Positions 45,723 through 58,491 are shown, counted from the stretch's first letter. The stretch is 64,000 nucleotides of DNA from Mariannaea sp. PMI_226 (GCA_024336345.1 JANFOG010000004.1:2604001-2668000); one strand, 5' to 3'. Program-made: numbers and translations. Notes: generated by a model from the sequence alone, not told the origin.

Positions 45723-48540
45723 CTACTGTTCCCGTCCAGGCTCCTGCTGCAAGGCTGCCGCCCCAATGCGGCGTCTCGCCCAGGGCAAGGTAACATGAAT
45801 GCCATTGGGCTGCTGGTCCTTAGCTTGATCTTGGTTTTGCACAACCCGTTGGCTCGCTTGAGCGGGCGGAATTCGAGTTACCTGGTTCCGGACGTGGCCC
45901 TGCACCATACTCTGGCACCGTACGACAAGTGGACGACCAAAGTCAAGGTCTTGCATGGGCCCGAATCCTATATCCAACTGCTGGAGCTGTTGCATCCACC
46001 CACTCTTCTCTGCTGGGGCCTCTGCGGCGACCGGAGGTGCTGGCTGCGCTGGCTGTGGTGGTTGGCTCTCACGATTCCTGGGCATGGCTTGCGGTTCAGA
46101 TTGTCTAGACGGCTGCCAAGCGCGTCCTGCTTGTGGTTCGCGCACGTTTGCTTGTACCTTGACTCTCCCGGGGTCAGCTGGGCCAGGTTGAGATGGCTGT
46201 TGTTGGTTGAGACCCTGCCCTTGCTCGGCGACTAGTAGTTGTACTGCGAACTCACGCGCGAGTCGGTCGTTCTGGCCCCGTTCCTCTAGAATATTTTCTC
46301 GAACACGATCCATCCGAGCCTGGTATTCTGCGGCGGCAAGATTGGCTCGCTGGTTACGTATTTGTGATATTCGCGCTCGTTGGACCAAGTGTCTGAGCTG
46401 GTCGATCTCAGCCAAGAGTCGTCCAACCGGGTCGGGCTCAGCATTTTGTCTCCTATCAGCAAACATGAAAGGAAGATATCTATCGCGAAGACCTGCGCGG
46501 TTGGGGTTTGGTAAAACTTGTTGGGGCTGGTCGATATTTGCCTCCAGCAAGGCAATCTGCTGTTCAAGAACTGGGATGTTGACCTGGGCTAGATCCTCTG
46601 GAACATGGTTCGGATTAATGGCGGCGGGTATTTGCACAGGTCTACCATCGATGTACAACTGGCCTTGGTTGACGTAAGGGTCCTTCTGAATTCTCCGCTT
46701 GTCGTCCTCAGCGACCTTGTCAGACATCCTAATCTCGAGCTGCGAAAGGTCCATACCCGGATACTTCACGGCCAGCTTCGCCTCGGCCTCTTTCCGGGCG
46801 GCTTGGATTTCATTCTCATGTCTCTCCTCTGTCACTTCGAACAAAGGGCAGTTTCCTTTTTTACCTCCCCGGCCCGGGTCGTTGAAGTGAGCGTAATCAC
46901 ACGATTGGGAGCAGACGTAGCATTGGATGTTTTTGCATAGTGGTTTCGGACACCTCATCTTGTTGCAGCCTTGCTCTTTGATGAATGGAGTCCCACCTGT
47001 AGAGCTGTCAGTGGCTTGAGAGATTGGCTTGGGGGGAGATACGGCGTACATTTGGAGCACTTCCGAACCAAAGCCGCTGTCATGGCTTCCTCAATCTCTC
47101 GTCTTGCAGAATTTCCGTTCCGTTCGGCTGCTTCATCGCAAGTCAAAGGGATATGCGTTTCCATTCGACACAGCCTGCAGCTGATAAGCATGCAGTCGGG
47201 TTTTTGACATCGAAACTCTCTGTCAACTTGAACTGGAGGGCACTCGGCAGCAAAAGAACAGAATGGGCAGTTGACGAGATTGTTGATCCCGGCCTGCTCC
47301 AATATGATGTTCTTTTCGACCTGATCCAGCGCTTTCTTAAGCTTCTCGTCAATGAACTTGGGTCTTTGCGCTCGAGAGAACCCCCCAACACAGCCATCCG
47401 TGGATATGCATGTCAGCTCATACTTAAGAAGTCCAACAGCAGCTTCGGCATTTCGGCGAGCGCAATCATAACAAAACCACTGTTGCTGGAGTCTCAGTAT
47501 GTATTTGAAAAGGAAAAGAGAAGAATAGGAGAAAGCAACAACGATTGCCTTGCACTCACGTGGCGCGTTTCTGCATCACAATGCACGAGACGGTTAGTTG
47601 GGAAGTCCCCAAAACAGCACTCGCAGTCCCTCATGTCACCCTTGGCTATAGCCACCTCCAAATTTCGTCTCTCGATCTCCTTTGTTCGGGTCTCTTCACG
47701 CAGGTCCGCGTCTCGCACTGATCGCATCCGCCGTGCGGCGAAAAGCTCCTCCAGCATATCTTTCTCTGTTGGGTCTTGGCATGCTCTGATGGTCTGAACA
47801 AGGTTTTCAGGGCTATATCGATATTCTTGAGGAGAGGGGCGTATTTTCATCAACTCGGCCTTGTTGTTCGTTTTCTTCTCCTCAAAAATCTTGCACAGCG
47901 CGATGTACGCTGGGGCAAGATTCAGTCTGTTCTCTGAGAGAATATCTCGGATACCCTGGGTTCGCACATAGGGGAAGTCTGTGCTGATCAAATTTGTTCT
48001 TTTTGTCCTTCAGTTAGCATCTGAGATAAATATGTTTCGGGTCTGCATATGGGAGCATTTGCCCTGCCCCATCAGCAACAAAAGCACCTTAGTGGAGGCT
48101 GGTAAGGTGCAACCTCGGAGGAATAGATGCAGCAAGATAAATATCTAAACCCTAACGAATTAAAAGAAAGAGGATGCTCACAAGAGGGGGAGATGTTTTC
48201 TCGATCCAGTTGGTCTAGAAGGATGGCAGTATTTCCGTTTTGCTCGGGCAATCTCGTCATCGGGTATTGGGTCATCTCCATTCCCTTCTTCATCACTTCG
48301 CTTTCGTTTCAGCGATCTTGGTCGCGGAAGTTTGGTATAGGAACCACCATCCTCTAAGAGCTCGAGGATATACTCGACGACAGCTTCGGGGTCGTACGCC
48401 AAATCCTTGGCGATACTATGAAAGTATGTAGGGCAAATGTCAGGAAAGAGAGCGATGACAGTATTGAAGCAGTTATTTCTCGTCTCTGTATCGGAACTTA
48501 TGAATAAGTCCGCCTCAGAGTCGGATCCCGAGAGGCTCAT
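45723..48540 (-). CDS. RBR-type E3 ubiquitin ligase, RNF216/TRIAD3-like
   Basis: Role (family knowledge): RING-between-RING ligases form a thioester on a RING2 cysteine and pass ubiquitin to substrates; RNF216 prefers K63-type chains. Seen: exons 48540-48182, 47983-47560, 47479-47050 and 46996-45723, giving 828 aa. The start MSLSGSDSEAD is followed by a helical region (NCFNTVIALFPDICPTYF, EYILELLEDGG). RING1 spans CECCFGDFPTNRLVHC and WFCYDCA across an intron. IBR is NCPFCSFAAECPPVQ...CQKPDC...CRLC, and RING2 is RKCSKCGTPFIKEQGCNKMRC, whose final Cys is the expected catalytic residue, then CYVC. After it come an Arg/Glu-rich coiled coil and a Gln/Pro-rich tail of over 200 residues ending QQEPGREQ. 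The first intron (198 nt) is the least certain junction. Long C-terminal extension compared with RNF216 core. Confidence 0.88.
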
Positions 48541-51500
48541 GATGAACTTTTGATCGCTCAAAATGGACAAGTACGTCCCAAGTTTCGTAGTGTAGACTGT
48601 CGAAGATCAAGAAATGATTAGCTTATGTGGCCACTTTTAAGTTGGATGATTTTGGTTGCAAGCTTGAAGTATCGCACCGGTTACACTGGGGCTCTTCAAC
48701 GATACAAGGCATCTGGGTGAAATGACAGCTGGGGAAGAAAAAAGGAAGTGTAAAGAAAAAGTGTTGGGGCATAAGCTCCATCTGCTCTGACACGAAGAGA
48801 GGTGAAAAATATCTCATGACTATTACTCATATTTGTGCTGACAATCATCAAACACATCCTTCTTCACTGACGATGAGGGACAGCAATAGAAGCAAGATAC
48901 ATTCGGCATTCGCCATGAATGCACTTACGATAGCAGTGCGTAAATCGCCATTTCGATAGAAGAGGCACGACCAGATCATTGAGTCAGTGTACGATGGCCC
49001 CCTGCTTCATGGGAGCGCTGTTTCAATGAGGACATATACATGCAATGAAGAGGGTAACAGAGGAGCTTATTGTAGATGTTGAGGCAGGGTCATTTGCTTG
49101 TTTTCGAGAAGAAACAATGGAGATTGCTCATGTTCGAATGAGCCAAGCATTGCTTGGAACCTAAGCTTTCACAATGCTTCTTTCGAGGCCCCACCACTTG
49201 CTGGGGTGATGAAGAGGTATGCAAGATGAAAGAGGGGTGACCTACTTCGGATCTGGTATGCCGTAATAAACAAGAATCGAGTCGCTGTGAGGTCGTTGTC
49301 TCGACGGGTAATTCAACCGAGAATGGCGAAGATGCTTTGGATCAGATATTGGCACTCGGCAATGCCCTGCTTCTGAGAGTTTGAGGTAGATGTGGAAGTT
49401 GGATGAATCGTTGAACTATCGCTGTTCCTTAGGCAAACTATCGATGGATGGATATTGTGTGATTGTCGAAGGAGTGGCGCTTTGAGATGAGAGGTTCAAC
49501 TCTCTTCCATCTTTGGGATGTCAAGGAAGATAAACACGCCGATGGTTGAAGGTACGTATGATGTTGAGCGTGACGATATCAGGAATGAATGTTTGCAGAC
49601 CACCTGGATGAGGGAGCAGAAAATGGAAGTGGAAGGGGAAAGGGTATAATAAAATGGGCACACCGTGCACTACAGCAAAGTGAGGTAGAGGTAAGTAGGT
49701 AATACGAAATCCTCGAGCAGCGGGCGTAATAAGAAACTCGAGTCCGTGTCTTTTAAATGAATCGAACTCACCTACTTGCCGCCTTCCTGCCTACCTAATT
49801 GACCGACGTTAGTATGCGGGTAGGTGCGGTAGATTGGGACCCTTCCGTTTGTAGGCGAGTTACTACCGACGGCATCTGACTTGACCAACGGGGCTTGGAC
49901 ACAAACGATAAATAAATAAAAACTCAGACACACATCACAAACGAGGGTTCGGAAAAAAAAAAAAAGTCACATCAGCTGCCAAGGTACCTTGCCTATCTAT
50001 CAACCTACTTAGGGATTCGCGGTAGTTGGTACGAGGTACGACTTACAACCCTTAGAGGGGTCTCGATCCGCCCCTCGTCACAGACGGCAAGTGTTGAGTG
50101 AGATCCGGGGGTGGCTGTTGTCATCAACATACTATGTAATCCTGTGGATAGCTACGGAGCACAGCGGAGCAAGCGTGTTCCTCCAGTTTGGATCCCAGAA
50201 AGCTAGCCGGTTAACTATGCACATTCCAAGCTAGACCGGCCCAGTCAAGGGGATGTGGCGGGAGGGGGTGTGCACCTGTGTACACTTGATCGTCGGCGTC
50301 TCCTTGGAATTGTTTGAATGTTGAGTAAGCTTTTGATTAGAAGTGAGTTGAAATAAAAGCGACTGCGTGGAGACTGCGTGGGGCTTTGATGTGGAGCATA
50401 GGTACCTGTTTTGGTAGGTAGGCGGCGTAGGGCAGGGGATGTCTCAGTGTGCTCCGTACTAAGTGCCTTTTAAATTCCCTATTTGGTCACCTCGCAGTGC
50501 ATTTATTACTACACTTTATCATTTATTATGAAAAACTGACATCTCTTAACTGCTATGTCCATATTACATAGTTCTGCAGTGTCAGGATTTTCTGTCCAAA
50601 GAAGAAAAGGAATTAGGTAATGCCTGCAAAGGCAAAAGGTACTTTGAACATAGTTTTGCCCATCTCCATCCGTGCAGTTTAGTTGCTTTGTGGTTTATTA
50701 CAGACGACTTCTTTACTCTCCAGTATTCCGCGCTATATTACACTGCTGCATGTAGTGCACTACCTACGCACAAACGCCATGGAAATTTCCCTTTTTTTTC
50801 TTTTCTTTTTCTCCCCCCCCCCTTCCCCATTTGTTTGTTTTACATAATTGCCGCCTACGTCGAATGCTCAGACCCCTGGTAAATGTGGCAGCTTCTTGAC
50901 CGTCGGAGCGGAACACATGCAGCATCCCAGATTTCCTCGCTTCGATGTCGGTGCCGCTTCTTGCGTTTGGCTACTCACATCCGTCCCTTGGCACGGAGCA
51001 CTCCATGGTGTAACGCCTCACCGAGGATGGTCCTCACCTCACACACACCTCACACCACAACTCCGAGCTGACCATCTGCAGGGGGGCTTACCTGGACAGA
51101 CGACAAATCCAACAACGCACACAATCACCGCCGCGCCACCACGACTCACAATAGAAGCTATTTGGAATACCACCACTACACTAGCTAGGGTGCTGAGGGC
51201 ACCACCTGCACTCGGATTCTCGGAATGCGGTATGATCTCAGTATCTACCTATAGTAGGGACCTTTACCGTAAATTACTACTTAATTCGTATTCTGCACAC
51301 TATTGTGCAACCTGAATCGTCACCCTACAGTAGGCAAGGTACCTACCACTAACTGACCTTACTGTCTCTGCAACCCTTATATTTTTATATTTTTTTACCT
51401 TCAAAAATTTCCCCAAAATCCGGTCGATCAATTAATTACTGGTTATTTCATCGATCCGTTTCAATTCTCATGCTAATCAGCCAGCAATCCTTGCTCGGCC

Positions 51501-52201
51501 ACCTCGGCCCGTGCTCGACCGAACGAGCACCTTCTAGACATCCTGTTCGGTGCATGAGTAGGCCGTGCCGCTGGTTTGCATCATCCGAGCACAGTCGGAT
51601 CATAACTGGGGTCCCCCCTCCCCCTCCCCTTCAAAGAAACACTTTGGTTTGGTTGGTGCTGTAAACCACGAATCGCTTACACAGCACACAGCGGCTCCTT
51701 TGCGGATCCGTTTGCAACCCCCGCCCTTTACCAAACCATCACGGTCCCGATCGTGTCCTATGGCCTGTCTATCCAATGGGCTATTTTCATAGGCCTACTT
51801 GATTTGCTGTGTGTTGTCGTTCTGCTCCGTAGATACCGAGTTTGAGTCGAGACACGGTGAGGCGTGGTCACGAGCATGAAGTGAGACCACTCTGCTTGAA
51901 GTCTTGACTTGCATTAGCATCCACTATTCATGGATAGTGTGGTCATCGACTAATCATCCCTTACCACTGAAATACGTGAATATGTATGATAAGGTTAGTT
52001 TCCCTTCTTGGTTCACTCAGCCAAAGGCAGTGATGTCTGTTGCATACACTTGTGGAGATGCTTCAAGCCACATCGTTGAATGCAAGTCTTGCCTCATGAT
52101 ACATAGAAACCAAACTTCGTAGAATGTGACCAGCCATTATTCTAAATACTCCATCGACGGGCTTCGTCCTATCCTGATGTTTACTTGAGCCTGCCTAGTC
52201 A
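48541..52201. other. Large intergenic region
   Basis: About 3.7 kb with no supported gene. AGGTA/TACCT words are frequent at 49680-50060, near 50400 and near 51330. There is an A13 run at about 49953-49965 and CT-rich blocks at 50790-50830 and 51610-51640. The plus frame at 50848-51315 (155 codons) is C-rich and without a domain. The left part contains the RBR ligase promoter. Confidence 0.5.
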
Positions 52202-55200
52202 TCATACATCTATTTCGTCTTCCTCCGCTAGGTCATCCATTATTGTTTTCCTACTTCTTGTTGATCGCCTTGTGCCCTGACGTGGCGGCTTTTCTGGTTC
52301 AATCTTTGAACTCTGAGCCTTGGGCCTACGTTTCTTAGCCTTCGGGCTTGCAGCGGATTGTTCGACTGCCGGTCCTGAACCTGTCTCTATGCCTGCCTCT
52401 TTGCTTTCGTGTGTCCTTGTATGGTCTTCCATGACAAGTCCTCCATCACCATCATCATCCTCATCAGCCGTTGCGAAGAAGCCAGATGCGCGGTGTATTG
52501 GCCGCTCCATTTCTTCAACTTCTTCATATCCTTCCGGTAGAAATCCTCCAGCCATGTCTTCATCATATTCTTTCTGTTGATGATGGTGCTGTGGTAGATC
52601 CCTGCTGTGCCCGAAGACCGAGACTTGTTCGTCAATCTCTCCATACTCTTGCCGGATCCTTTCCGCGATTCGCATGCCCATGAGAAACCTTCTCCACTGT
52701 GCCAATGCCTTCTTGCGACGCTTCTCATCTTCCTTTCGAATACGTTCTACCTCGTCCTTTTCAAGCTCTTCCATAACCTTATCGTAGTGCTCCTCCGCAA
52801 TGACAACCCCTTGAATAACTGGGACAGCCATCCTGTGTCCAAACTCAAAGTCTACAACTGCTTCAGCATAGTCGATCTGTAATCGTTTGCAGACTCGTAT
52901 GGCCCCACGGTAAGGTATGTGGGCAGCGCCTTGGGGACACATATGTTTCGCAAAGAGGTCAATGTTTCTGAGTTTCCAACATTAGTATGATGAATGATTG
53001 GTAGGAGCTTGGAGACGTACCCATATTCATTCTTTGGAATGACACCGTCCTTGATTGGCGGTGGGATTATCCAATCCGTTTGCTCCATGCTATAAAGACC
53101 TTGAAGAACTTTCTCTCCTGTCGCTGCTTCTGCCTCCATGATCTCTCGTTTTCTGTTCAAGGTGGCTGCACGATACGGGACCCTCTTTAATGGTTGCTCT
53201 CCTTCAACAGGCGCCCTGCCTTGCTTGTGCCAAGTCTCCGCACTCTTGACCTGAACTACATCGCTGCGTAGAAAAACGTCCTCCTCTTCGACTTTACCTC
53301 CCCTGCCCTTGTTCTTAAACACCTTAGCAGGTATAGCGCTAGGCCTCAGCGCTTCTTCTCGTTTGAGATGGCGTTGAAGCACAAATTCCTTAGACTGTTT
53401 ATAGTATTGTAGAGTCTCCTGCCCTTCCTTGACTTCTTTCTTTTCTCGCTCTGCTGGCTTTAGATCGGTAGCATCTTCCATCTCGTCAATTTCTGTGATC
53501 GGATTCTTCCTTGTGCCCTTCCGATACCCAGAAATTGCGGTCTTAAACCAGTCAAACTGTTCGTATCGCTTTACCTTCCCGTGGCGGTTATAGATAGGAA
53601 CCTTTTCTGGGGCCATTCTCATACCTTTGGTACGCCCGGGCCACAGATTTCCCTTCAAGTACCGAACGGTTACATCTTTGGCTGTTCCATCTTGTGAATA
53701 CCCCATGACATATGCCATAATTTGTCGGGCACTATCAGCTTTTGCACCTCGAGGTTCTAAGCCTTCAATAAGGGCCCGATTGGTACCTATTACGTTCTTA
53801 ACAAAAGCTTCGACAGGGAGATATTTGTTCGTGACTGGAGACAGGACTTCGGTCCAGTAGTGAGGAAATTCGAGGTCTTTGTCGTACGTGTTGGCAGCAT
53901 TTGTCCGTTTCCTAGGAGTGACTTCCAATTCCACAATAGACTCATCGTCAGTATCTTTATACTCCAACTCCAATTCGTCAGAGTCGCTGATAATCATGTC
54001 TTTTACTTTTTTGCTCGCTCTATTTGATCTTTTTCCACTTCCAGTGCCCCCACGAGTGGCTTTATTCGCTTCTGGCCTTTCTTTATCTGCACCTTTCGGT
54101 GGTGCCTTCTCTTTCTGGGTTGATGATGCTGAAGGGCCTTGGGACATGTTGTCTTCTTCTTTTTCAGGCTCTGCTTCTTCCCACTTGGTCCAGCCAAAAC
54201 CCAATGATTGAAGACTCGCGACCATTCTTGCCTCCAGTCCCAATCCACGGAGCAATGCGGTAAAAAGCTGGGCGCCAACATCTCGGCTCCCTTCACAGTC
54301 ACGAGCGTGTTGGCGAAATTCTTCCAAATCACGAATCTTTTCTCCGAATTTCTTGGAGTCGTACCCTTCGGTCGCGTGGGCTTTTGTAAGTCGATCAAGG
54401 CGTTCAAGAGACATGTATCCCCATTTTCTCAATCCAGGACACGTCACTCGGAATCTCTGCTTCCACCAGGATGAAAGAGTCTTCGTGAGGCGAAAAAGGG
54501 GGTCGCCTTGACTCCTATCGATAGCTCCCTCTTCTAGTTTCGCTGCATCAGCTCCCCAGTCTCGGGCCTTTCTGTCCATTGACTTCTTCCCTTTCCCTTT
54601 CAACTTTCCAAGTGAGGTAGGTTGGGTGGCTGCGACAGGGTCCTTAGCCAGTCCACTATTCCGTCTCCAGCGGTCAACCTCATCCCACAACTTCGGTGGA
54701 AGATGAGAGATCATGGTTGCTTGAACCTCGGGGTCACAAAGCCAGGAATTCCGGATTGCATTATGCCATAAAAGTAGCAATACATGGAGACCGTGCGTAG
54801 CATTTCGAACTTGCCTCTCACGTTTTGTCGGCCCCTTCTTGTCTCCAAACGAATTCGTCAGGGACATCCGCGTGTCTTTGATCAGTGTCAACTCCAGGTC
54901 ACCCGTCGGCGTGGGCGCATCGGGAATGGGTGCAGCAGGAGCCTTCACATCTTCAAATACAATGTCTTCTTCGTCACTAGATTCTGCTAGGTTGTCGTCC
55001 GCTTTGGGCGGTATGACATCCTCAAATTCCTCATCGGAAAGCGACGTTAGGGAACTCTCGTCATCATCCCCATTGGCAAAACCATCGAGAACCGTGTTGG
55101 AGTTCCTCGACGATTGGGGGGTAGCAGTCGCGTCCAGATCATCGTACAACGTTGCCTTTCGCTGTTCTGCGCCAAACTTACTCTTCTTCGATTTGGATGG

Positions 55201-55263
55201 TTGTGAATCACCAGGAGATGGCGACGACTCACGCAGTCGCTTACGCGGTACAAGAGGAGGCAT
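52202..55263 (-). CDS. RAD4: RAD4/XPC nucleotide excision repair protein
   Basis: Role (family knowledge): recognises helix-distorting DNA lesions together with RAD23 and starts global nucleotide excision repair. Seen: two exons, 55263-53021 and 52967-52202, giving 1002 aa. The basic, acidic-patch N terminus (MPPLVPRKRLRESSPSPG) leads into the transglutaminase-like domain (HGLHVLLLLWHNAIRNSWLCD, RDVGAQLFTALLRGLGLEARMVASLQ). Its second part, FPHYWTEVLSPVTNKYLPVEAF, follows a long charged insert. The three beta-hairpin domains come next: LKREEALRPSAIPAKVF, then WHKQGRAPVEGEQPLKRVPYRAA, then DWIIPPPIKDGVIPKNEYGNIDLF and CPQGAAHIPYRGAIRVCKRLQIDYAEAVVDFEF. The single intron (GTACGT donor, CTAAT-like branch) falls inside the third hairpin domain at the Gly of NEYG. 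The C terminus is basic then acidic (RRSTRSRKTIMDDLAEEDEIDV). Confidence 0.96.
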
Positions 55264-55734
55264 TATATCCTCTTATATGAGCAAACACATTCTTAGAATC
55301 CCACACGTTCTCCAAATCAGGATGTCTAAGATGGGTTCGTCATGGATGCGCGGGTGAACACGAAAGCACGTGATACGATTTGAGATTCCTTTGCCTTCTC
55401 CGCTATTCAACCCAAGCTTCGCTTACTAAATAAGCAACCAGCGTCAGTACCTTACTATGTATTTGTTGACGGACTACGGACTGTGCAGTACTCCATGCAG
55501 AGTATTAGGGTAAGAAAGCCAATTCTTGGCAAGACTGCTAGCAAAATGCAATCAATACATGTATTTTCTCATGGAACGTGCAGTTTCAAGGCGACTCATA
55601 TACATGTACATGAATACTTATTTGAAATCGAATACTAACTCGCTACTCAATGCTCTTGAAGTCAATATCTTCAACTTCCGAAACAACCCAAACGCCGGGC
55701 AATGCGTCAACCTCCCATCATGAACATATATCCT
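55264..55734. other. Intergenic region between RAD4 and the AN1-finger gene
   Basis: A 471-bp gap holding the RAD4 promoter and the 3' end of the neighbouring gene (both genes are on the minus strand). No gene is seen. Confidence 0.55.
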
Positions 55735-56664
55735 CTAAGCCTCAATGAGATCGGGTGGTGGACCAACTCCCCTCAACAACACCACCGTATTTCCACTCTG
55801 TAACGCCGTGCCGATCTTTTCGTTGAACTCCAGGAGTCTACCTCCTTCTACATGAAATACGCGCAGCTTATCTCGCTCATCTGAGCTCTGATTGTTGATA
55901 TTCTGGACCTGCAGGCTCCTTGCCGCAGCATCCAGTACCCTGCCAACTACCCAGTCTTGGGAATAAAAGAACTCCCCCTTGGGGAACTTTGCCTTTGTAG
56001 TCTCCGCCTCCGCTTCCACGTAGATATACACTCTCTTCTCCGGCGCCACTTTAGCATCGCCCTTGGCAGATTTCTTTAGGTTGTTGACAGCGATTAATCG
56101 AGCGGAGGTGGATGTGGGCTTTGGTTTGGGTAGTGCCCTTCCAGCCTGCTGCTTTTTCGCCGACCCCCATGCGCGAAGCTTGTCAAAGGCTGACTTGGTT
56201 GTTTGACTGATATCGAACTGTGCTGGTCGGGCACCAACAGGAACTAGGTTTTTGCAATCGTGGTCCTCCTTGAATCTATGCTTCAGGCAGTAGTCACGGT
56301 TGCAAGTCTCACAATGCACCCCGGGAGTTAAAGATGTTCCAACCACTGTCTTGCAGTCTGGCGATGCGCAAGGCTTTTGGGAGATCTTGTCCCGTAGCAC
56401 CTTGTTTGATCCTATGGAAGGTTGCGAAAGTTGTGCTAGTCGTTTCCGCTCCGCCCAGGCTCCTGCATTCGCGCATTTGTGTGTCGTCTCGCTCCGGTGA
56501 TCGAGGCAGAAGGTTTTGCGGCAAGACTGGCAGAAGAACGGGAGAAAGTCGAGCTGGTTGCAGTAGTCGTATTCGCAGTGCTTGCCAATCAAAGTAGCGT
56601 CGTTTTTATTGTCCATCTCGATATAACTCGTCTCCTGAGCGTCTGGTTTCGATGAGGAGGCCAT
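55735..56664 (-). CDS. CUZ1: AN1-type zinc finger protein, CUZ1/ZFAND1-like
   Basis: Role (family knowledge): CUZ1/ZFAND1 binds the proteasome and Cdc48/p97 and protects cells from arsenite-type stress. Seen: a single uninterrupted exon, 309 aa. Two AN1 fingers: CEYDYCNQLDFLPFFCQSC...FCLDHR...H-KC (about residues 30-64) and CASPDCKTVV...CETCNRDYCLKHR...HDC (about residues 99-137). A linker with KPKPTSTSARLIAVNNL is followed by a C-terminal ubiquitin-like region (KRVYIYVEAEAETTKAKFPKGEFFYSQDWVVGRVLDAAARSL ... NTVVLLRGVGPPPDLIEA). The order two AN1 then ubiquitin-like fits CUZ1. It is one of only two genes here without an intron. Start ATG at 56664 gives MASSSKPDAQETSYIEMDN; a second ATG 16 codons on is possible. 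Confidence 0.9.
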   Translation of the reverse strand: MASSSKPDAQETSYIEMDNKNDATLIGKHCEYDYCNQLDFLPFFCQSCRKTFCLDHRSETTHKCANAGAWAERKRLAQLSQPSIGSNKVLRDKISQKPCASPDCKTVVGTSLTPGVHCETCNRDYCLKHRFKEDHDCKNLVPVGARPAQFDISQTTKSAFDKLRAWGSAKKQQAGRALPKPKPTSTSARLIAVNNLKKSAKGDAKVAPEKRVYIYVEAEAETTKAKFPKGEFFYSQDWVVGRVLDAAARSLQVQNINNQSSDERDKLRVFHVEGGRLLEFNEKIGTALQSGNTVVLLRGVGPPPDLIEA

Positions 56665-57211
56665 TATGAAGTATCGAGGAGTTTAATTTATTCTTTGAAA
56701 CAGGTTGTGTGATCGCGCCAGGCAAAAGAACGTCGTAAGCGTAGTTGCGACGGATGACGGATAGAGAAGAACACTCTGGAAGTGTCTGTGCCTAACCCAA
56801 GTCTGGCGGGGTGACCGACGGTTTGTTTGCCTGCTCGCCACAGAATAATAATGAGTGCCGGAGCTTGGAAAAAAAGGATACGCGAGCCGAACTTACCAAG
56901 CAAAAAATTCGGGGAGAAACAAGCATGCAACGTAGTCTAAATGCCAAGGGAAGAGGAGGTAAATACTTGAGGTGTTGAATCGTGGAGAAGCGCTCAGCCA
57001 CTCGATTCACCTGTCGCGGGGTTGTCGTCACCCCCGCTGGCCGCCCTGGAGCCTTGGCTTCTTACCTCACTCGGTTACAAGCTCGAGATGATACCACACC
57101 AAGACCAAGCACATCGTACTCATCTCGCGTCTTTCTATGAGATTTTATTCCAAGTGTATCTATGAGTTGGGCGTCTTCAAACCTGCGCTCTTATTCCAAA
57201 TACTTTACATT
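56665..57211. other. Intergenic region between CUZ1-like and MTFP1-like genes
   Basis: A 547-bp gap between tandem minus-strand genes: promoter of the CUZ1-like gene and 3' end of the MTFP1-like gene. No gene is seen. Confidence 0.55.
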
Positions 57212-58100
57212 TTATAGCTCCTTTTCCTTCGCAGCTTTCTTGCCCTCTACAGGTGCATGTGCCACATATCCCTTGCCACCATAAACCTCAAACGCCTTGT
57301 GAAATGCCCACTCAACTGCATGCTCGACAGGTTCATCAAACATGGCGGGCAGGAATGGCACCACTGAGAGACCTAACCCGATGGGCCCCCAGGTTCGAAT
57401 GGTCTTGTTCTTCATATTCTTCATTGCTCTCCCAGAGTATTTCACTATGCTATGGATAGTAAACGCCGGCAAGCCCATACTAGCAAGGCTCTGGAAGACG
57501 GCGCGTTGCACCATGACAGTTCGGTAATCCTCCAATGGAGAGATTACGCCTGGCTTGAGGTCGTGAATCGGAGTAGCTGGAAGTCCAGTGTACTTCTCCT
57601 GTTGCTCTGTGAGTTGCAGATGCGGGTTCAGCACGCGTTGGTTGCGCCAATACGACTTGTATCCTTCAAACGAGACGTCGCCCAGGAGATACATCCACGA
57701 GACACCATAGGCACCTCGGACGAGATTTGGGTGCGCGACCGGTCGGAACGACTCGCCAATATCGGAGGTGTAGGCGACATAACGGTGGGCTGAAAGAAGA
57801 ATCGTTCGTACTCGCGATCCGTAGGCAGCATAGCGAAGATTGGAGTCGGTTGTGGTAGGAACGCTATAATAGAGTGAGTAAAAAATCGTGCTAAATTGAG
57901 GATATTTGAGAGGAGCCAACTTACTAAGTGTCATTTATGTCGTCAAATAAACCGCCGTCATCCGCTGTGTCGACAATCTTTTGCAATGCCTTGGGTAGCT
58001 TCTCGGACGCAGGGAGCTTGGCCGGGTCGAAGCTCTCAGCCTTTGCAACTTCTTTCTGCTGCTCCGACTTGGAATCCTGGGATTTTCCCCACCAACCCAT
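57212..58100 (-). CDS. MTFP1/MTP18-like mitochondrial fission process protein
   Basis: Role (family knowledge): MTFP1 (MTP18) is an integral inner mitochondrial membrane protein that affects inner membrane integrity and mitochondrial division. Seen: two exons, 58100-57925 and 57863-57212, giving 275 aa. The N terminus MGWWGKSQDSKSEQQKEV is hydrophilic and rich in Lys and Glu. The family part starts at the splice junction (DINDTYVPTTTDSNLRYAAYGSRVRTILLSAHRYVAYTSDIGESFRPV) and continues VRGAYGVSWMYLLGDVSFEGYKSYW. A later segment VQRAVFQSLASMGLPAFTIHSIVKY and GPIGLGLSVVPFLPAMFDEPVEHAVEWAF are the predicted membrane helices. The C terminus is VEGKKAAKEKEL. The donor GTAAGT directly follows TTA, so without splicing the frame would stop at once. 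Divergent from ATP19 with 391 bp between the start codons. Confidence 0.92.
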
Positions 58101-58491
58101 TGTGGACGAGAAAATGGATATTCAAAGATGAAAAGGCGATGTTACAGTGGGAGACTGGAGTTTTTAATCTCAAAACCTTTTTGCCTGGTGGAATGTGTTG
58201 ACGGTTTGTTGGATCATGTACTATTTACTTCTCTCTCATATGTTTCAACTCAACGCCAACCTTGACCCTGGGTTGTGACGTCGCCAACAATTACCCGGCC
58301 GATCCCGACCGCTACCGGATCCGGAGTATTACCGCCGGTCCTAATTCAGCCACTCCACCAATTCGCGCCTGCAAATCCAGGCACAAGCTCGGCAAAGCAT
58401 CACATTCCGCGCAGCCTTGTAACATCCTCCCACTTGTGCCCATCTACGAATCCAATCCGTCCACTCCCGACCTTCTTCCACTCAATTCACA
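58101..58491. promoter_or_regulatory. Bidirectional promoter region MTFP1-like / ATP19
   Basis: The two start codons are 391 bp apart and face away from each other, so both promoters and 5' leaders share this segment. The middle (58290-58350) is GC-rich with ccgatcccgacc and ccggatccgg (a palindrome at 58316-58325). The right part is CT- and C-rich, typical of an ATP synthase subunit leader. Shared control is inference. Confidence 0.5.
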
